A DNA stretch of 64,000 nt, taken from assembly GCA_036323355.1 (NCBI GenBank), contig AP028876.1, positions 372,001 through 436,000 on the forward strand, given 5' to 3'. The notes under the pieces were generated by a model. That model was not told the origin of the DNA, did no database searches, and saw nothing but the letters and a program-made list of their open reading frames with translations. Every line of letters begins with the position of its first letter. The first letter of the stretch is position 1. Source of the stretch: Gottschalkiaceae bacterium SANA (GTDB taxonomy: Bacteria > Bacillota > Clostridia > Tissierellales > GPF-1). The translations under genes and the position numbers were made by a program. Positions 34,825-42,475 of the stretch are shown here, in pieces.

Positions 34825-36108
34825 ATGAAGAATTCTGGAAACGTAACAAAGAAGATCTTATGGTACATGGTACTCGGGGTAATAGTCGGTGTGTTTTTGA
34901 ATAGAATTTCAGATAATGTCATCGTACAAAAGTATTTATTAGGATTTATTTTCAAACTTGGTAGTAAAGGATTTGTCGCACTAATTAAGATGGTTGTTGT
35001 ACCTTTGGTATTTTTCTCATTAATTGTGGGAACGTCCGAAATGGGCGATATCGCTAAACTTGGAAGAATTGGCACAAAGACGTTGTTTTTTTACTTGGGC
35101 ACAACGGCTGTTGCCTTGATCATTGCAGTAACATTCGCAACGTTCATCCAGCCAGGTGTTGGTTTTGACCTAAGTGGATATACGGATGCGGTTGCAAGTT
35201 TCCAAGCGAAAGAAGCGCCACCGATTGCTGATGTATTTTTGAATATAATTCCAAAAAATCCAGTTGAGTCTTTGGCATCAGGCAACATGTTACAAATCAT
35301 ATTCTTCGCAATGCTATTGGGCGGTTGTATGACAGTACTTGGTGATAAAGCAGCCAAGACACGACAATTTTTCAATGAAATGAACGATATCATGATCCAA
35401 ATGGTATGGGCGGTTATGAAAGTTGCACCATGGGGTGTATTCTTCTTATCAGCAGATACCTTTACAAAACTTGGATTTGCTGCATTTGTTCCATTGGGAA
35501 AATATATGTTAACCGTATTAGGTGCATTGGCCATTCATGCAGTAGTTACCTACGGATCACTTTTGGTCGGTGTAGGCAAATTAAATCCTGTACAATTTAT
35601 TAAGAACTTCTTGCCAGCGTTATCAGTATCATTCTCTACAGCTAGCAGTAACGCAACACTTCCAATTACATTAGATACAGTAACAAAACGTTGTGGTGTA
35701 GATAAAGAAGTGAGTGCATTTACGATTCCTTTAGGTGCAACCGTTAATATGGACGGTTCAGCAATTACACAAGGGGTTGCAACCATTTTCATCGCACAGG
35801 CCTACGGCATACCGCTTGGCTTTTCGGCCTTGATGATGGTTGTTGTAACTGCAACATTGTCTTCTGTTGGTACAGCCGGAGTTCCGAGTGCATCAATGAT
35901 TATGTTGGCGATGGTACTTGGCCAAGTTGGTCTGCCAGTTGAAGCAATTGGTATTATTATTGGTGTTGATAGATTGTTGAGCATGACAAGAACCATGTTG
36001 AATGTTTCGGGCGATGCGATCTGTACGATGTTGATTGCAAAAAGCGAAGGTCAGTTCGATGAAAGTGTCTTTAATCAAGAAAATTTAATTGAAGAAAAAG
36101 CGGCATAA
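34825..36108 (+). CDS. DAACS-family dicarboxylate/amino acid:cation symporter
   Basis: The protein has 427 residues and the SLC1/GltPh fold: SFSTASSNATLPITL (hairpin 1), GATVNMDGSAITQGVA (helix 7), SSVGTAGVPSASM (hairpin 2) and VDRLLSMTRTMLNVSGD (helix 8). In helix 8, Arg389 and Asn393 match the residues that hold a side-chain acid and Na+, but the position equivalent to GltPh Asp394, which holds the substrate amino group, is Ser386. C4-dicarboxylate members such as DctA also have Ser there, so the substrate may lack an alpha-amino group. It is first in a run of genes ending with PEP mutase. GGAGG precedes the ATG. Confidence 0.9.
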   Translation: MKNSGNVTKKILWYMVLGVIVGVFLNRISDNVIVQKYLLGFIFKLGSKGFVALIKMVVVPLVFFSLIVGTSEMGDIAKLGRIGTKTLFFYLGTTAVALIIAVTFATFIQPGVGFDLSGYTDAVASFQAKEAPPIADVFLNIIPKNPVESLASGNMLQIIFFAMLLGGCMTVLGDKAAKTRQFFNEMNDIMIQMVWAVMKVAPWGVFFLSADTFTKLGFAAFVPLGKYMLTVLGALAIHAVVTYGSLLVGVGKLNPVQFIKNFLPALSVSFSTASSNATLPITLDTVTKRCGVDKEVSAFTIPLGATVNMDGSAITQGVATIFIAQAYGIPLGFSALMMVVVTATLSSVGTAGVPSASMIMLAMVLGQVGLPVEAIGIIIGVDRLLSMTRTMLNVSGDAICTMLIAKSEGQFDESVFNQENLIEEKAA

Positions 36109-36130
36109 GAATAAAGGGTTAATAAGAATG

Positions 36131-36167
36131 GCATTTGGCTTTGCATAGAAATGGCAAAGCCAAATGC
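36131..36167 (+). other. Intercistronic hairpin without a T-run
   Basis: GCATTTGGCTTTGC (36131-36144) pairs perfectly with GCAAAGCCAAATGC (36154-36167). No poly-T follows, so it is more likely an mRNA processing or stability element, or a leaky attenuator, between the symporter and aminotransferase genes than a strict terminator. Confidence 0.55.
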
Positions 36168-36203
36168 TATCTCAATTATGAGTGAAATTATGAGGTGATT
36201 ATG

Positions 36204-37394
36204 ATGATAAGCAGACGAGCAAAAAATATGGAACCTTCAATGACAGCGGTAGTGAAGTCTAAAGTTGCCGATTATAAAAGCCGAGGAGTTGACATCATTT
36301 CTATGAATGTTGGCGAATCGGACTTTAATACACCAGAAAACATCAAAGACGCTGGAATTGCAGCCATCCAAGCAAACCATACAAGGTATACGCCAACTGC
36401 AGGCCTTAACCAATTAAAAGAAGGGATTGCAAAGAAGCTGTTGAAGGAGAACAAAGCGGTTTACGACAAAGGTGAGATTTGTGTAACTACCGGTGCAAAG
36501 TTAGCGGTGTATAATACGATTTTTGCCATGTGTGATGAGCAGGATGAAGTGATTATTCCAACTCCGTGCTATGTTAGTTATGTTGATATGGTGAAATTGG
36601 CAGATGCAAAACCGGTTTTGGTTGAAACGGATATCACGAATGGATTTCAATTGGATGTTGCTAAATTGGAAGCAGCGGTTACGGATCGAACTAAAGTGAT
36701 TTTGATCAACAACCCGAATAATCCGACAGGTGCGGTATATAGTCGAGAATCATTAGAGGCATTGGCAGAGTTGGCAGTGAGAAAAAATTTATACATTGTA
36801 TCGGATGATGTGTACGAACGTTTCGTCTATGATGGAGCAGAGTATGTATGTATTGCTTCACTAAATGAAGAGATTAAGAAAAGAACCGTTGTGATTAATG
36901 GCTTTTCCAAAGGATTTAATATGACGGGTTGGAGAATTGGATACGCTGCAGGACCGAAAAAAATCATTAAAACGATTACAAGCTTGCAGGGGCATATGAC
37001 GTCTAATACCAACACGATTTCTCAATGGGCTGCTTGCGAAGCCTTAGTTGGTGAGCGAGAGACGATTGAAAATATGGTGAATGAATTCCAAAATAGACGA
37101 GATACGGTTTACGAAAAATTGGTTCAATTGGAAGGCGTAACCTGCCAGAAACCAGAAGGTGCTTTTTATTTGTTCCCTGATGTTTCCTCTTATTATGGAA
37201 AAAAATATGAGAGTTATCATATCAATAACTCGAATGACATGGTCGAATTTTTAATTGACTTTGCTCATGTTTCTTTAATTCCGGGATCGGCATTCCGATC
37301 GCCAAGCAATATTCGAATTGCATATTCCAATTCTCAAGAGATGTTGAATGAAGGCATGGACAGAATTGAAAAAGCGTTAAAGCTATTGAAATAG
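36204..37394 (+). CDS. Class I/II PLP-dependent aminotransferase (aspartate aminotransferase-like)
   Basis: The protein has 396 residues. MISRRAKNMEPSMTAVVKSK opens like AspC-type enzymes of Firmicutes; motifs NVGESDFNTPENI, INNPNNPTGAVY, SDDVYERFVYDG and the PLP lysine Lys236 in GFSKGFNMTGWRIGY follow in order. Starts at 36195 (GTG), 36201 and 36204 are possible; GAGGTG is best spaced for 36204. Family members transfer amino groups between aspartate-like or aromatic amino acids and 2-oxoglutarate. Its neighbours, a phosphate permease and PEP mutase on one side and a symporter and gdh regulon on the other, suggest phosphonoalanine/phosphonopyruvate as a possible substrate pair; a plain aspartate or alanine aminotransferase remains the default. 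Confidence 0.88.
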   Translation: MISRRAKNMEPSMTAVVKSKVADYKSRGVDIISMNVGESDFNTPENIKDAGIAAIQANHTRYTPTAGLNQLKEGIAKKLLKENKAVYDKGEICVTTGAKLAVYNTIFAMCDEQDEVIIPTPCYVSYVDMVKLADAKPVLVETDITNGFQLDVAKLEAAVTDRTKVILINNPNNPTGAVYSRESLEALAELAVRKNLYIVSDDVYERFVYDGAEYVCIASLNEEIKKRTVVINGFSKGFNMTGWRIGYAAGPKKIIKTITSLQGHMTSNTNTISQWAACEALVGERETIENMVNEFQNRRDTVYEKLVQLEGVTCQKPEGAFYLFPDVSSYYGKKYESYHINNSNDMVEFLIDFAHVSLIPGSAFRSPSNIRIAYSNSQEMLNEGMDRIEKALKLLK

Positions 37395-37413
37395 ATAAAA
37401 ATAAGGAGAAGGT

Positions 37414-38433
37414 ATGAGTTTACGGATTCTAGTAATTGTGATTTTGGCCTATACCTTTACTTTCCTCAACGGTGTAAAAGATGGTGGGAATGTGATTGCC
37501 ACCATCATTACATCTCGTTCATTAAAACCCTATAAAGCACTATTCCTTGCAGTGATGATTGAGTTTTTTGCTCCTCTTTTTATGGGGACAGCAGTTGCCA
37601 AAACGATTGGCAAGGGAATTGTAGCAGAGCAATTTATGATGAGTCAAGGCGATCAAGTCGCTTTATTGTTTTTATCCTGTGCATTGGTGGGTGCGATTTT
37701 ATGGAACGGAATCACGTGGTATTTTGCAATTCCATCCAGTTCATCGCATGCTCTTGTCGGGGGCTTGATTGGCAGCGGTATCATTTTCTTTGGGTTCAAT
37801 GCGATTAATTGGAGCACAGTTATGTTTAAGGTGGTTCTGATGATTGCATTGACACCTATTTTGGGATTTATGTTTGGTTGGATTGTGATGGTTGCACTCA
37901 AAAAAATCGGATTGAATTTTAATCCGAAATTTAATGAGATTTTAAAGAAAAGCCAACTGGGCAGCATGTTTTTTCTAGCGGTGAGCCATAGTACCAATGA
38001 TGCGCAGAAGTCGATGGGCATTATTACCTTGCTATTGGTTATCGTAGGCGAGCAGAGTAACTTTGATGTACCTTTGCAAGTGAAAATTGGCAGTTCGTTT
38101 TTCTTGGCATTTGGCATGTTATGCGGCGGGTGGAAGATTGTCCGTACCGTTGGGAAGAAGATCTATAAACTTCAACCCATTCATTCGCTGGCAAGTCAAA
38201 TCAGTTCCGCATCTGTTATCTTTCTTTCAGGATTGATTGGTTCACCTGTGAGTACCAGCCAAATTGTGAGTTCTTCCATTGTTGGGATTGGGTCAAGCGA
38301 GAGAATGAGCGCTGTAAAATGGGATGTGGCAAAGAAGATTGTGGTATCGTGGTTTATTACGATTCCCTTTGCAGCAGCGATCTCGGCGGGAACGGGTTTT
38401 ATTGTATGGATGGTAATGGGAGGTCAAGTGTGA
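37414..38433 (+). CDS. PiT-family inorganic phosphate permease
   Basis: The protein has 339 residues and about ten membrane helices. It has the two inverted PiT halves: FTFLNGVKDGGNVIATIITS near the N-terminus and AVSHSTNDAQKSMGIITLLL in the middle, with SSSSHALVGGLIGS and GSPVSTSQIVSSSIVG as the paired substrate loops. The first signature, normally GANDVANA-like, is GVKDGGNV here, a variant. PiT carriers move phosphate with H+ or Na+. The following DUF47 gene overlaps its stop codon; PiT-DUF47 pairs are common and the DUF47 protein probably regulates the carrier. Direction of transport in this cluster (import or export of phosphate) is open. Confidence 0.9.
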   Translation: MSLRILVIVILAYTFTFLNGVKDGGNVIATIITSRSLKPYKALFLAVMIEFFAPLFMGTAVAKTIGKGIVAEQFMMSQGDQVALLFLSCALVGAILWNGITWYFAIPSSSSHALVGGLIGSGIIFFGFNAINWSTVMFKVVLMIALTPILGFMFGWIVMVALKKIGLNFNPKFNEILKKSQLGSMFFLAVSHSTNDAQKSMGIITLLLVIVGEQSNFDVPLQVKIGSSFFLAFGMLCGGWKIVRTVGKKIYKLQPIHSLASQISSASVIFLSGLIGSPVSTSQIVSSSIVGIGSSERMSAVKWDVAKKIVVSWFITIPFAAAISAGTGFIVWMVMGGQV

Positions 38434-39047
38434 GAAAGATTGTAAAGATGATATCAAAAGAGAAATGTGATTTTTATCAGTTATTGATTAAGCAAACAGA
38501 ATTGACATGTTCTGCTGTTGAAATATTACATACGTATTGTTCTAATGATGATTCTCATCTGATTGATCAGATTGTGAAACTTGAACATGAAGGGGACTTT
38601 GTGCGGAAGGAATTGATTGATGGGATAAATGCTACCTTTATTACGCCAATTAGCCGTGAAGATTTGTACAGCCTTTCAGGTTCTATCGATGATATTTTGG
38701 ACTATACGCGGTCAACGGCGGAAAGAATTTATGATTTTGACATTGCCGAGAATGCTTCAATATTAACATTTGTTGAAGAGTTACAAACCTTAACACAAGC
38801 CTTGCGAGAAAGTGTAATCTCATTGGGCATAAGCCATGATGCAGTGACAGAATCGGCAATTGCGGTTAAGAAAGTAGAAAATCGAATCGAGCGGCGTTAT
38901 CGTCGAGCGGTGAAACGGCTCTTTGAGCTGGATGACATAAAAGAAATTATAAAATTGAGAGAGATTTATCGACATATCAGCAACGCTGCTGATAAGGGAG
39001 ACGAAGCAGCTGATTTGCTTTGTCATATAGTGATTAAAGCGGTATAA
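38430..39047 (+). CDS. DUF47/PhoU-like phosphate transport regulator
   Basis: The protein has 205 residues and is all-helical. Sequence LEHEGDFVRKELIDGINATF, ITPISREDLYSLSGSIDDIL and HISNAADKGDEAADLLCHIV is the DUF47/YkaA pattern related to PhoU, with acidic metal-binding positions in the E.EGD and N.ADKGDE segments. The frame is open further upstream inside the PiT gene, but GTG 38430, overlapping the PiT TGA and preceded by GGGAGG, is the sensible start. Known relatives act with PiT carriers in phosphate homeostasis. Confidence 0.88.
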   Translation: MRKIVKMISKEKCDFYQLLIKQTELTCSAVEILHTYCSNDDSHLIDQIVKLEHEGDFVRKELIDGINATFITPISREDLYSLSGSIDDILDYTRSTAERIYDFDIAENASILTFVEELQTLTQALRESVISLGISHDAVTESAIAVKKVENRIERRYRRAVKRLFELDDIKEIIKLREIYRHISNAADKGDEAADLLCHIVIKAV

Positions 39048-39064
39048 AGGAGAGGACGATAGAT

Positions 39065-39928
39065 ATGAATAGTCGATCATTACGAAAATTAATTGAAGAA
39101 AAAAAAGTTGTACGAATTTTGGAAGCGCACAGTGGCCTTACGGGGTTGATTGTTGAAAATACGAAAGTTGAAGAAAACGGTCAGGAAAAATCTTTTGATG
39201 GCATGTGGGTTAGTAGCCTTTGTGATTCAACATGTAAAGGGAAACCGGATATGGAGTTGGTGGATTTTACATCGCGGGAACAAACGATTCAAGAGATTCT
39301 TGACGTAACAACAAAACCGATGATCCTAGATGGAGACACAGGCGGACGTTTGGAACATTTGGTGTATCATGTGAAAACGTTGGAACGAATTGGCGTTTCT
39401 GCACTGATCATTGAAGATAAAGTGGGTCTGAAACAAAATTCGCTCTTTGGTACCGCCGTACCGCAAACGCAAGATACCATTGAGGGATTCTCAAAGAAAA
39501 TTAAAGCGGCAAAAGCTGCGCAAGCAGGCGATGACTTCATGGTAATTGCCCGCATTGAAAGTTTGATTTTAAAACAAGGCTTAGAAGATGCATTGGCTCG
39601 AGCAAAAGCTTATATCCAAGCTGGAGCTGATGGTATCATGATCCATAGTAAAGAAAAAAGCAGCAAAGAGATCGAAGATTTCTGCGCACGCTATAAGCAA
39701 TTTGAGAAGCGTGTTCCAATCATTGTAGTTCCAACGAGCTATTCGCATATCACTGAAGAGGAATTGGCAGAAATGGGTGTTAGTGTAGTGATCTACGCGA
39801 ATCATTTGCTACGAAGTGCATTCCCTGCAATGGTGAATACCGCAGAAATAATTTTGAGAAATGAACGTGCATTGGAAGCTAGTGAAAATTGCATGTCGAT
39901 TAAAGATATTATTACATTGATTGACTAG
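39065..39928 (+). CDS. Phosphoenolpyruvate mutase
   Basis: The protein has 287 residues of the isocitrate lyase/PEP mutase superfamily. Residues known to matter in the Mytilus enzyme are all found: Trp48-Ser50-Leu52 and Asp62, Asp89 and Asp91 in LDGDTGG, the lid motif EDKVGLKQNS at 117-126 (the EDKxxxxxNS mark of true mutases, with Asn125), Arg163 and His194. It interconverts PEP and phosphonopyruvate. Equilibrium strongly favours PEP, so synthesis needs a pulling enzyme; no phosphonopyruvate decarboxylase is in the window. With an aminotransferase and phosphate permease upstream, it could work in phosphonoalanine breakdown to PEP or in its synthesis. Phosphonopyruvate hydrolase is less likely because that enzyme lacks the Asn of the lid motif. 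Confidence 0.88.
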   Translation: MNSRSLRKLIEEKKVVRILEAHSGLTGLIVENTKVEENGQEKSFDGMWVSSLCDSTCKGKPDMELVDFTSREQTIQEILDVTTKPMILDGDTGGRLEHLVYHVKTLERIGVSALIIEDKVGLKQNSLFGTAVPQTQDTIEGFSKKIKAAKAAQAGDDFMVIARIESLILKQGLEDALARAKAYIQAGADGIMIHSKEKSSKEIEDFCARYKQFEKRVPIIVVPTSYSHITEEELAEMGVSVVIYANHLLRSAFPAMVNTAEIILRNERALEASENCMSIKDIITLID

Positions 39929-40019
39929 TGATATTCGTAACTTTTTGAACGAGAAGAGAGTCACATGAAACAGGCAAGAAAAAGTAAGCGAAACAAGTGA
40001 CAGTATGAATACTGAGAAG

Positions 40020-40052
40020 CAGCCCATGAGATTTTTCATGAGGCTGTTTTTT
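40020..40052 (+). terminator. Terminator of the PEP mutase operon
   Basis: CAGCCCATGA pairs with TCATGAGGCTG (one bulge), followed by a T run, about 90 bp after the PEP mutase stop. Confidence 0.75.
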
Positions 40053-40147
40053 GATGGAAGGCGGGGCTCCTTGCTATCGAAAGTTAACGCTTTAGCATAT
40101 AATAGAGAATATTAAGAAAATAGATACGCCGAAAAGGAGGAAGTGAT

Positions 40148-41002
40148 TTGAAACCATTAATTGGAATTACAAGTAACTATTTTAACAGTCTAATGCCAAA
40201 GTTGGAGCGTGGTGGTGAAGACGAATTGGCGGAGATGGAGAAATTAAATCAGACTTATGTGGGAAAAGGCATGTATGCTTTAAATGACCTTCCGGTGAAT
40301 CTATCCTTTCAGACAGATGCTGCAGCGATTGAGGCCGCTGGTGCAATTCCGGTTGTGCTTCCGTTACTTCGCAATAGGGAAACCATGATAGAAGCTTTGG
40401 GGCGATTAGACGGACTCTTGTTTGCCGGTGGCATCGATGTGGGCACGCAATGGTATGGGGAAGAGATGCGAGAAAATTCGGGGCTCTTTGGAAAATTGGA
40501 AGGCTTGAAAAATGAGGATGCTGCGGGATTTGCAACAGAAATTATTGAGCGTGATGAAATGGAAATCGAGTTGATTCGTTATGCGGTTGAATATACACAA
40601 CTGCCGATTTTAGGAATCTGTCGAGGTGCTCAGATCATGAATGTTGCTTTGGGCGGCAATTTATATCAGGATAATCATGCAAAGACTGATTTTAATCATT
40701 CTCAATTTAAAAAGTGGGATGGTTATGCCCACCCCGTGCAGATCGTTGAAAATACGATTATGCATCAGATCTTCGGTCGAGAAACAATGGAGGTAAACTC
40801 GCTTCATCATCAATCAATCAAAGAATTGGGGCGGGATTTGCTTATATCGGCGAGGTCACCAGATGGGCTGATTGAGTCAATTGAGTATAAAGATGATTCC
40901 AGATTCATGCTCGGGATTCAGTGGCATCCAGAGATGCTGCGGATAAAAGTAGCAGAGCAAGAAAAGATCTTCCATGCATTTATTGATGCGTGTATAAAAT
41001 AA
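40148..41002 (+). CDS. Peptidase C26 / gamma-glutamyl-GABA hydrolase-like glutamine amidotransferase
   Basis: The protein has 284 residues with a TTG start behind AGGAGG. Class I glutamine amidotransferase fold: DGLLFAGGIDVGTQWYGEE, nucleophile Cys158 in ILGICRGAQIMNVALGGNLY, then HPVQIV and His260-Glu262 in GIQWHPEM. Relatives such as PuuD hydrolyse gamma-glutamyl bonds of small amides. No putrescine genes are nearby, so the substrate is unknown. It may belong to the nitrogen metabolism of the preceding cluster, but it has its own promoter space and a terminator. Confidence 0.82.
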   Translation: MKPLIGITSNYFNSLMPKLERGGEDELAEMEKLNQTYVGKGMYALNDLPVNLSFQTDAAAIEAAGAIPVVLPLLRNRETMIEALGRLDGLLFAGGIDVGTQWYGEEMRENSGLFGKLEGLKNEDAAGFATEIIERDEMEIELIRYAVEYTQLPILGICRGAQIMNVALGGNLYQDNHAKTDFNHSQFKKWDGYAHPVQIVENTIMHQIFGRETMEVNSLHHQSIKELGRDLLISARSPDGLIESIEYKDDSRFMLGIQWHPEMLRIKVAEQEKIFHAFIDACIK

Positions 41003-41010
41003 GAAACTTG

Positions 41011-41052
41011 CCAAAGTGTTCTATTCTTGGAATAGGGACTTTGGTTTTTTTT
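41011..41052 (+). terminator. Terminator after the C26 peptidase gene
   Basis: CCAAAGT...CTATTC pairs with GAATAG...ACTTTGG, followed by eight T. It overlaps the region before the UV endonuclease gene, supporting a downstream start for that gene. Confidence 0.8.
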
Positions 41053-41111
41053 GTCTTCTTTATGGGTACGTTGAAAGTAGGTTATTAATACTTTTTAAGA
41101 AGGGAGACCAT

Positions 41112-42032
41112 TTGATCAATTATGTTGGATATGCTTGTATCAATGAGCATTTAAAACCAAAAACCTTTAAAAGTTGCCGATTAAAAACGATCAAGGAAAA
41201 AGGACTTGTGTATTTGAAAAATATTATTTTGCATAACTTGGATTTCACTTATGAAATTTTAAACTGGAATCTCAATCATGGGATCTATTTGTATCGCCTA
41301 ACAAGTGATTTGATGCCCTTGGTTACTCATCAAGAGGTATTGGAAATGGGTGAGTGGCGTTGGTACGAAGATGAGGAGATTGCAATCAAGCTGGAAACAA
41401 TTAAAACATTGGTTCAAGAGAATAAGGTTCGGTTGTCGATGCATCCGGATCAGTTTACGGTTTTAAACAGCAACAGGTCTAAAGTGGTTGAGGCTAGCCT
41501 TGAATATCTGGAATACCATGCAAGGCTTATGCATGCGGTTGGTGGGCAAGACATTATTATACATGTGGGTGGCGTATATGGTGAGAAAGCAGCGGCAATG
41601 AAACGTTTCGTTGACCAGTATAATTTACTCAGTCCCAATATTAGAAAGCTGCTTAGGTTAGAAAATGACGATAAGTCTTATTCTATTTTAGATGTATTGG
41701 AAATATCTGAAGAAACGGGTGTACCTGTTGTATTTGATTATCATCACCATCGATGTTTGACTGATGGCGTGGTTACGACTGATTTAATTAAGCGTATTGA
41801 GAGAACATGGAAGAATTCGGTTCCAAAGATGCATATCAGCAGTGGAAAATCGAGCGTAAAGGACCGAAGCCATAGCGAATATATTTCGTCTGAAGATTGT
41901 CAGGCGGTAGTAGCGTTCTACCAAGATTGCCAGGTGGATGTGATGATTGAGGCGAAGATGAAGGATCGGGCGGCATTGCGGTTTCTTGCAGAAGTAGAAC
42001 AAGTACGAGAAGCAAAGACCAATAAAGAATAG
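41112..42032 (+). CDS. uvsE: UV damage endonuclease (UvsE/UVDE family)
   Basis: The protein has 306 residues and a TIM-barrel fold. YVGYACINEHLKPKTFKSCR at the start, RLSMHPDQFTVLNSNR, IIIHVGGVYGEKAAAMKRF, RLENDDKSYSILDVL, VVFDYHHHRCL and HISSGKSS give the metal-binding His, Glu and Asp residues of UVDE. The enzyme nicks DNA 5' of UV photoproducts and starts an alternative excision repair. I choose TTG 41112 with GGGAG upstream; the longer frame would read through the terminator. It heads a three-gene operon with DUF2177 and DUF523-DUF1722 genes. Confidence 0.9.
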   Translation: MINYVGYACINEHLKPKTFKSCRLKTIKEKGLVYLKNIILHNLDFTYEILNWNLNHGIYLYRLTSDLMPLVTHQEVLEMGEWRWYEDEEIAIKLETIKTLVQENKVRLSMHPDQFTVLNSNRSKVVEASLEYLEYHARLMHAVGGQDIIIHVGGVYGEKAAAMKRFVDQYNLLSPNIRKLLRLENDDKSYSILDVLEISEETGVPVVFDYHHHRCLTDGVVTTDLIKRIERTWKNSVPKMHISSGKSSVKDRSHSEYISSEDCQAVVAFYQDCQVDVMIEAKMKDRAALRFLAEVEQVREAKTNKE

Positions 42033-42042
42033 AGGAGGGCGT

Positions 42043-42444
42043 ATGGCAAGTTATGTAAAAATGTATGGTGTGGCACTCGTTGTATTTTTAATCATTGATC
42101 TAGTATGGTTGGCTTTCATAGCGAAGAACTTATATCAGAAGGAATTGGGTTTCATTATGAGTGCGAAGCCGAATTGGACCGCTGCGATTTTGTTTTATTT
42201 AATCTTTATCGTCGGGTTAGTTTTCTTTGTTATTAATCCTGCTGTTCAAAAAGACAGCTGGATCTATGCCTTACTCGTGGGTATGCTATTTGGGTTGATC
42301 TCTTATTCGACATACGATCTTACTAATTTGGCAACTCTGGCAGATTGGCCACTGAAAATCACCATTATTGATTTGATATGGGGAAGTTCATTAGGTGGAC
42401 TGGTCTCGATGATTAGCTTCTTTATTTTGAAAGCTTGGAAATGA
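42043..42444 (+). CDS. DUF2177-family membrane protein
   Basis: The protein has 133 residues and four membrane helices. MYGVALVVFLIIDLVWLAFI, IMSAKPNWTAAILFYLIFIV, FGLISYSTYDLTNLATLADW and the last helix starting TIIDLIWGSSLGG match DUF2177. The family is often next to photolyase or light-damage genes, as here, but its role is unknown. Ribosome site GAGGAGG; ten bases after the UV endonuclease stop. Confidence 0.85.
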   Translation: MASYVKMYGVALVVFLIIDLVWLAFIAKNLYQKELGFIMSAKPNWTAAILFYLIFIVGLVFFVINPAVQKDSWIYALLVGMLFGLISYSTYDLTNLATLADWPLKITIIDLIWGSSLGGLVSMISFFILKAWK

Positions 42445-42475
42445 GATCTTGAATAAACCGTGGAAAGGAGATCAG

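Noticed and set aside
39065-39928. Phosphonopyruvate hydrolase or methylisocitrate lyase instead of PEP mutase
   Set aside because: The EDKxxxxxNS lid motif with Asn125 and all Mytilus mutase active-site residues are present; the hydrolase lacks that Asn and methylisocitrate lyases have a KKCGH-type motif.
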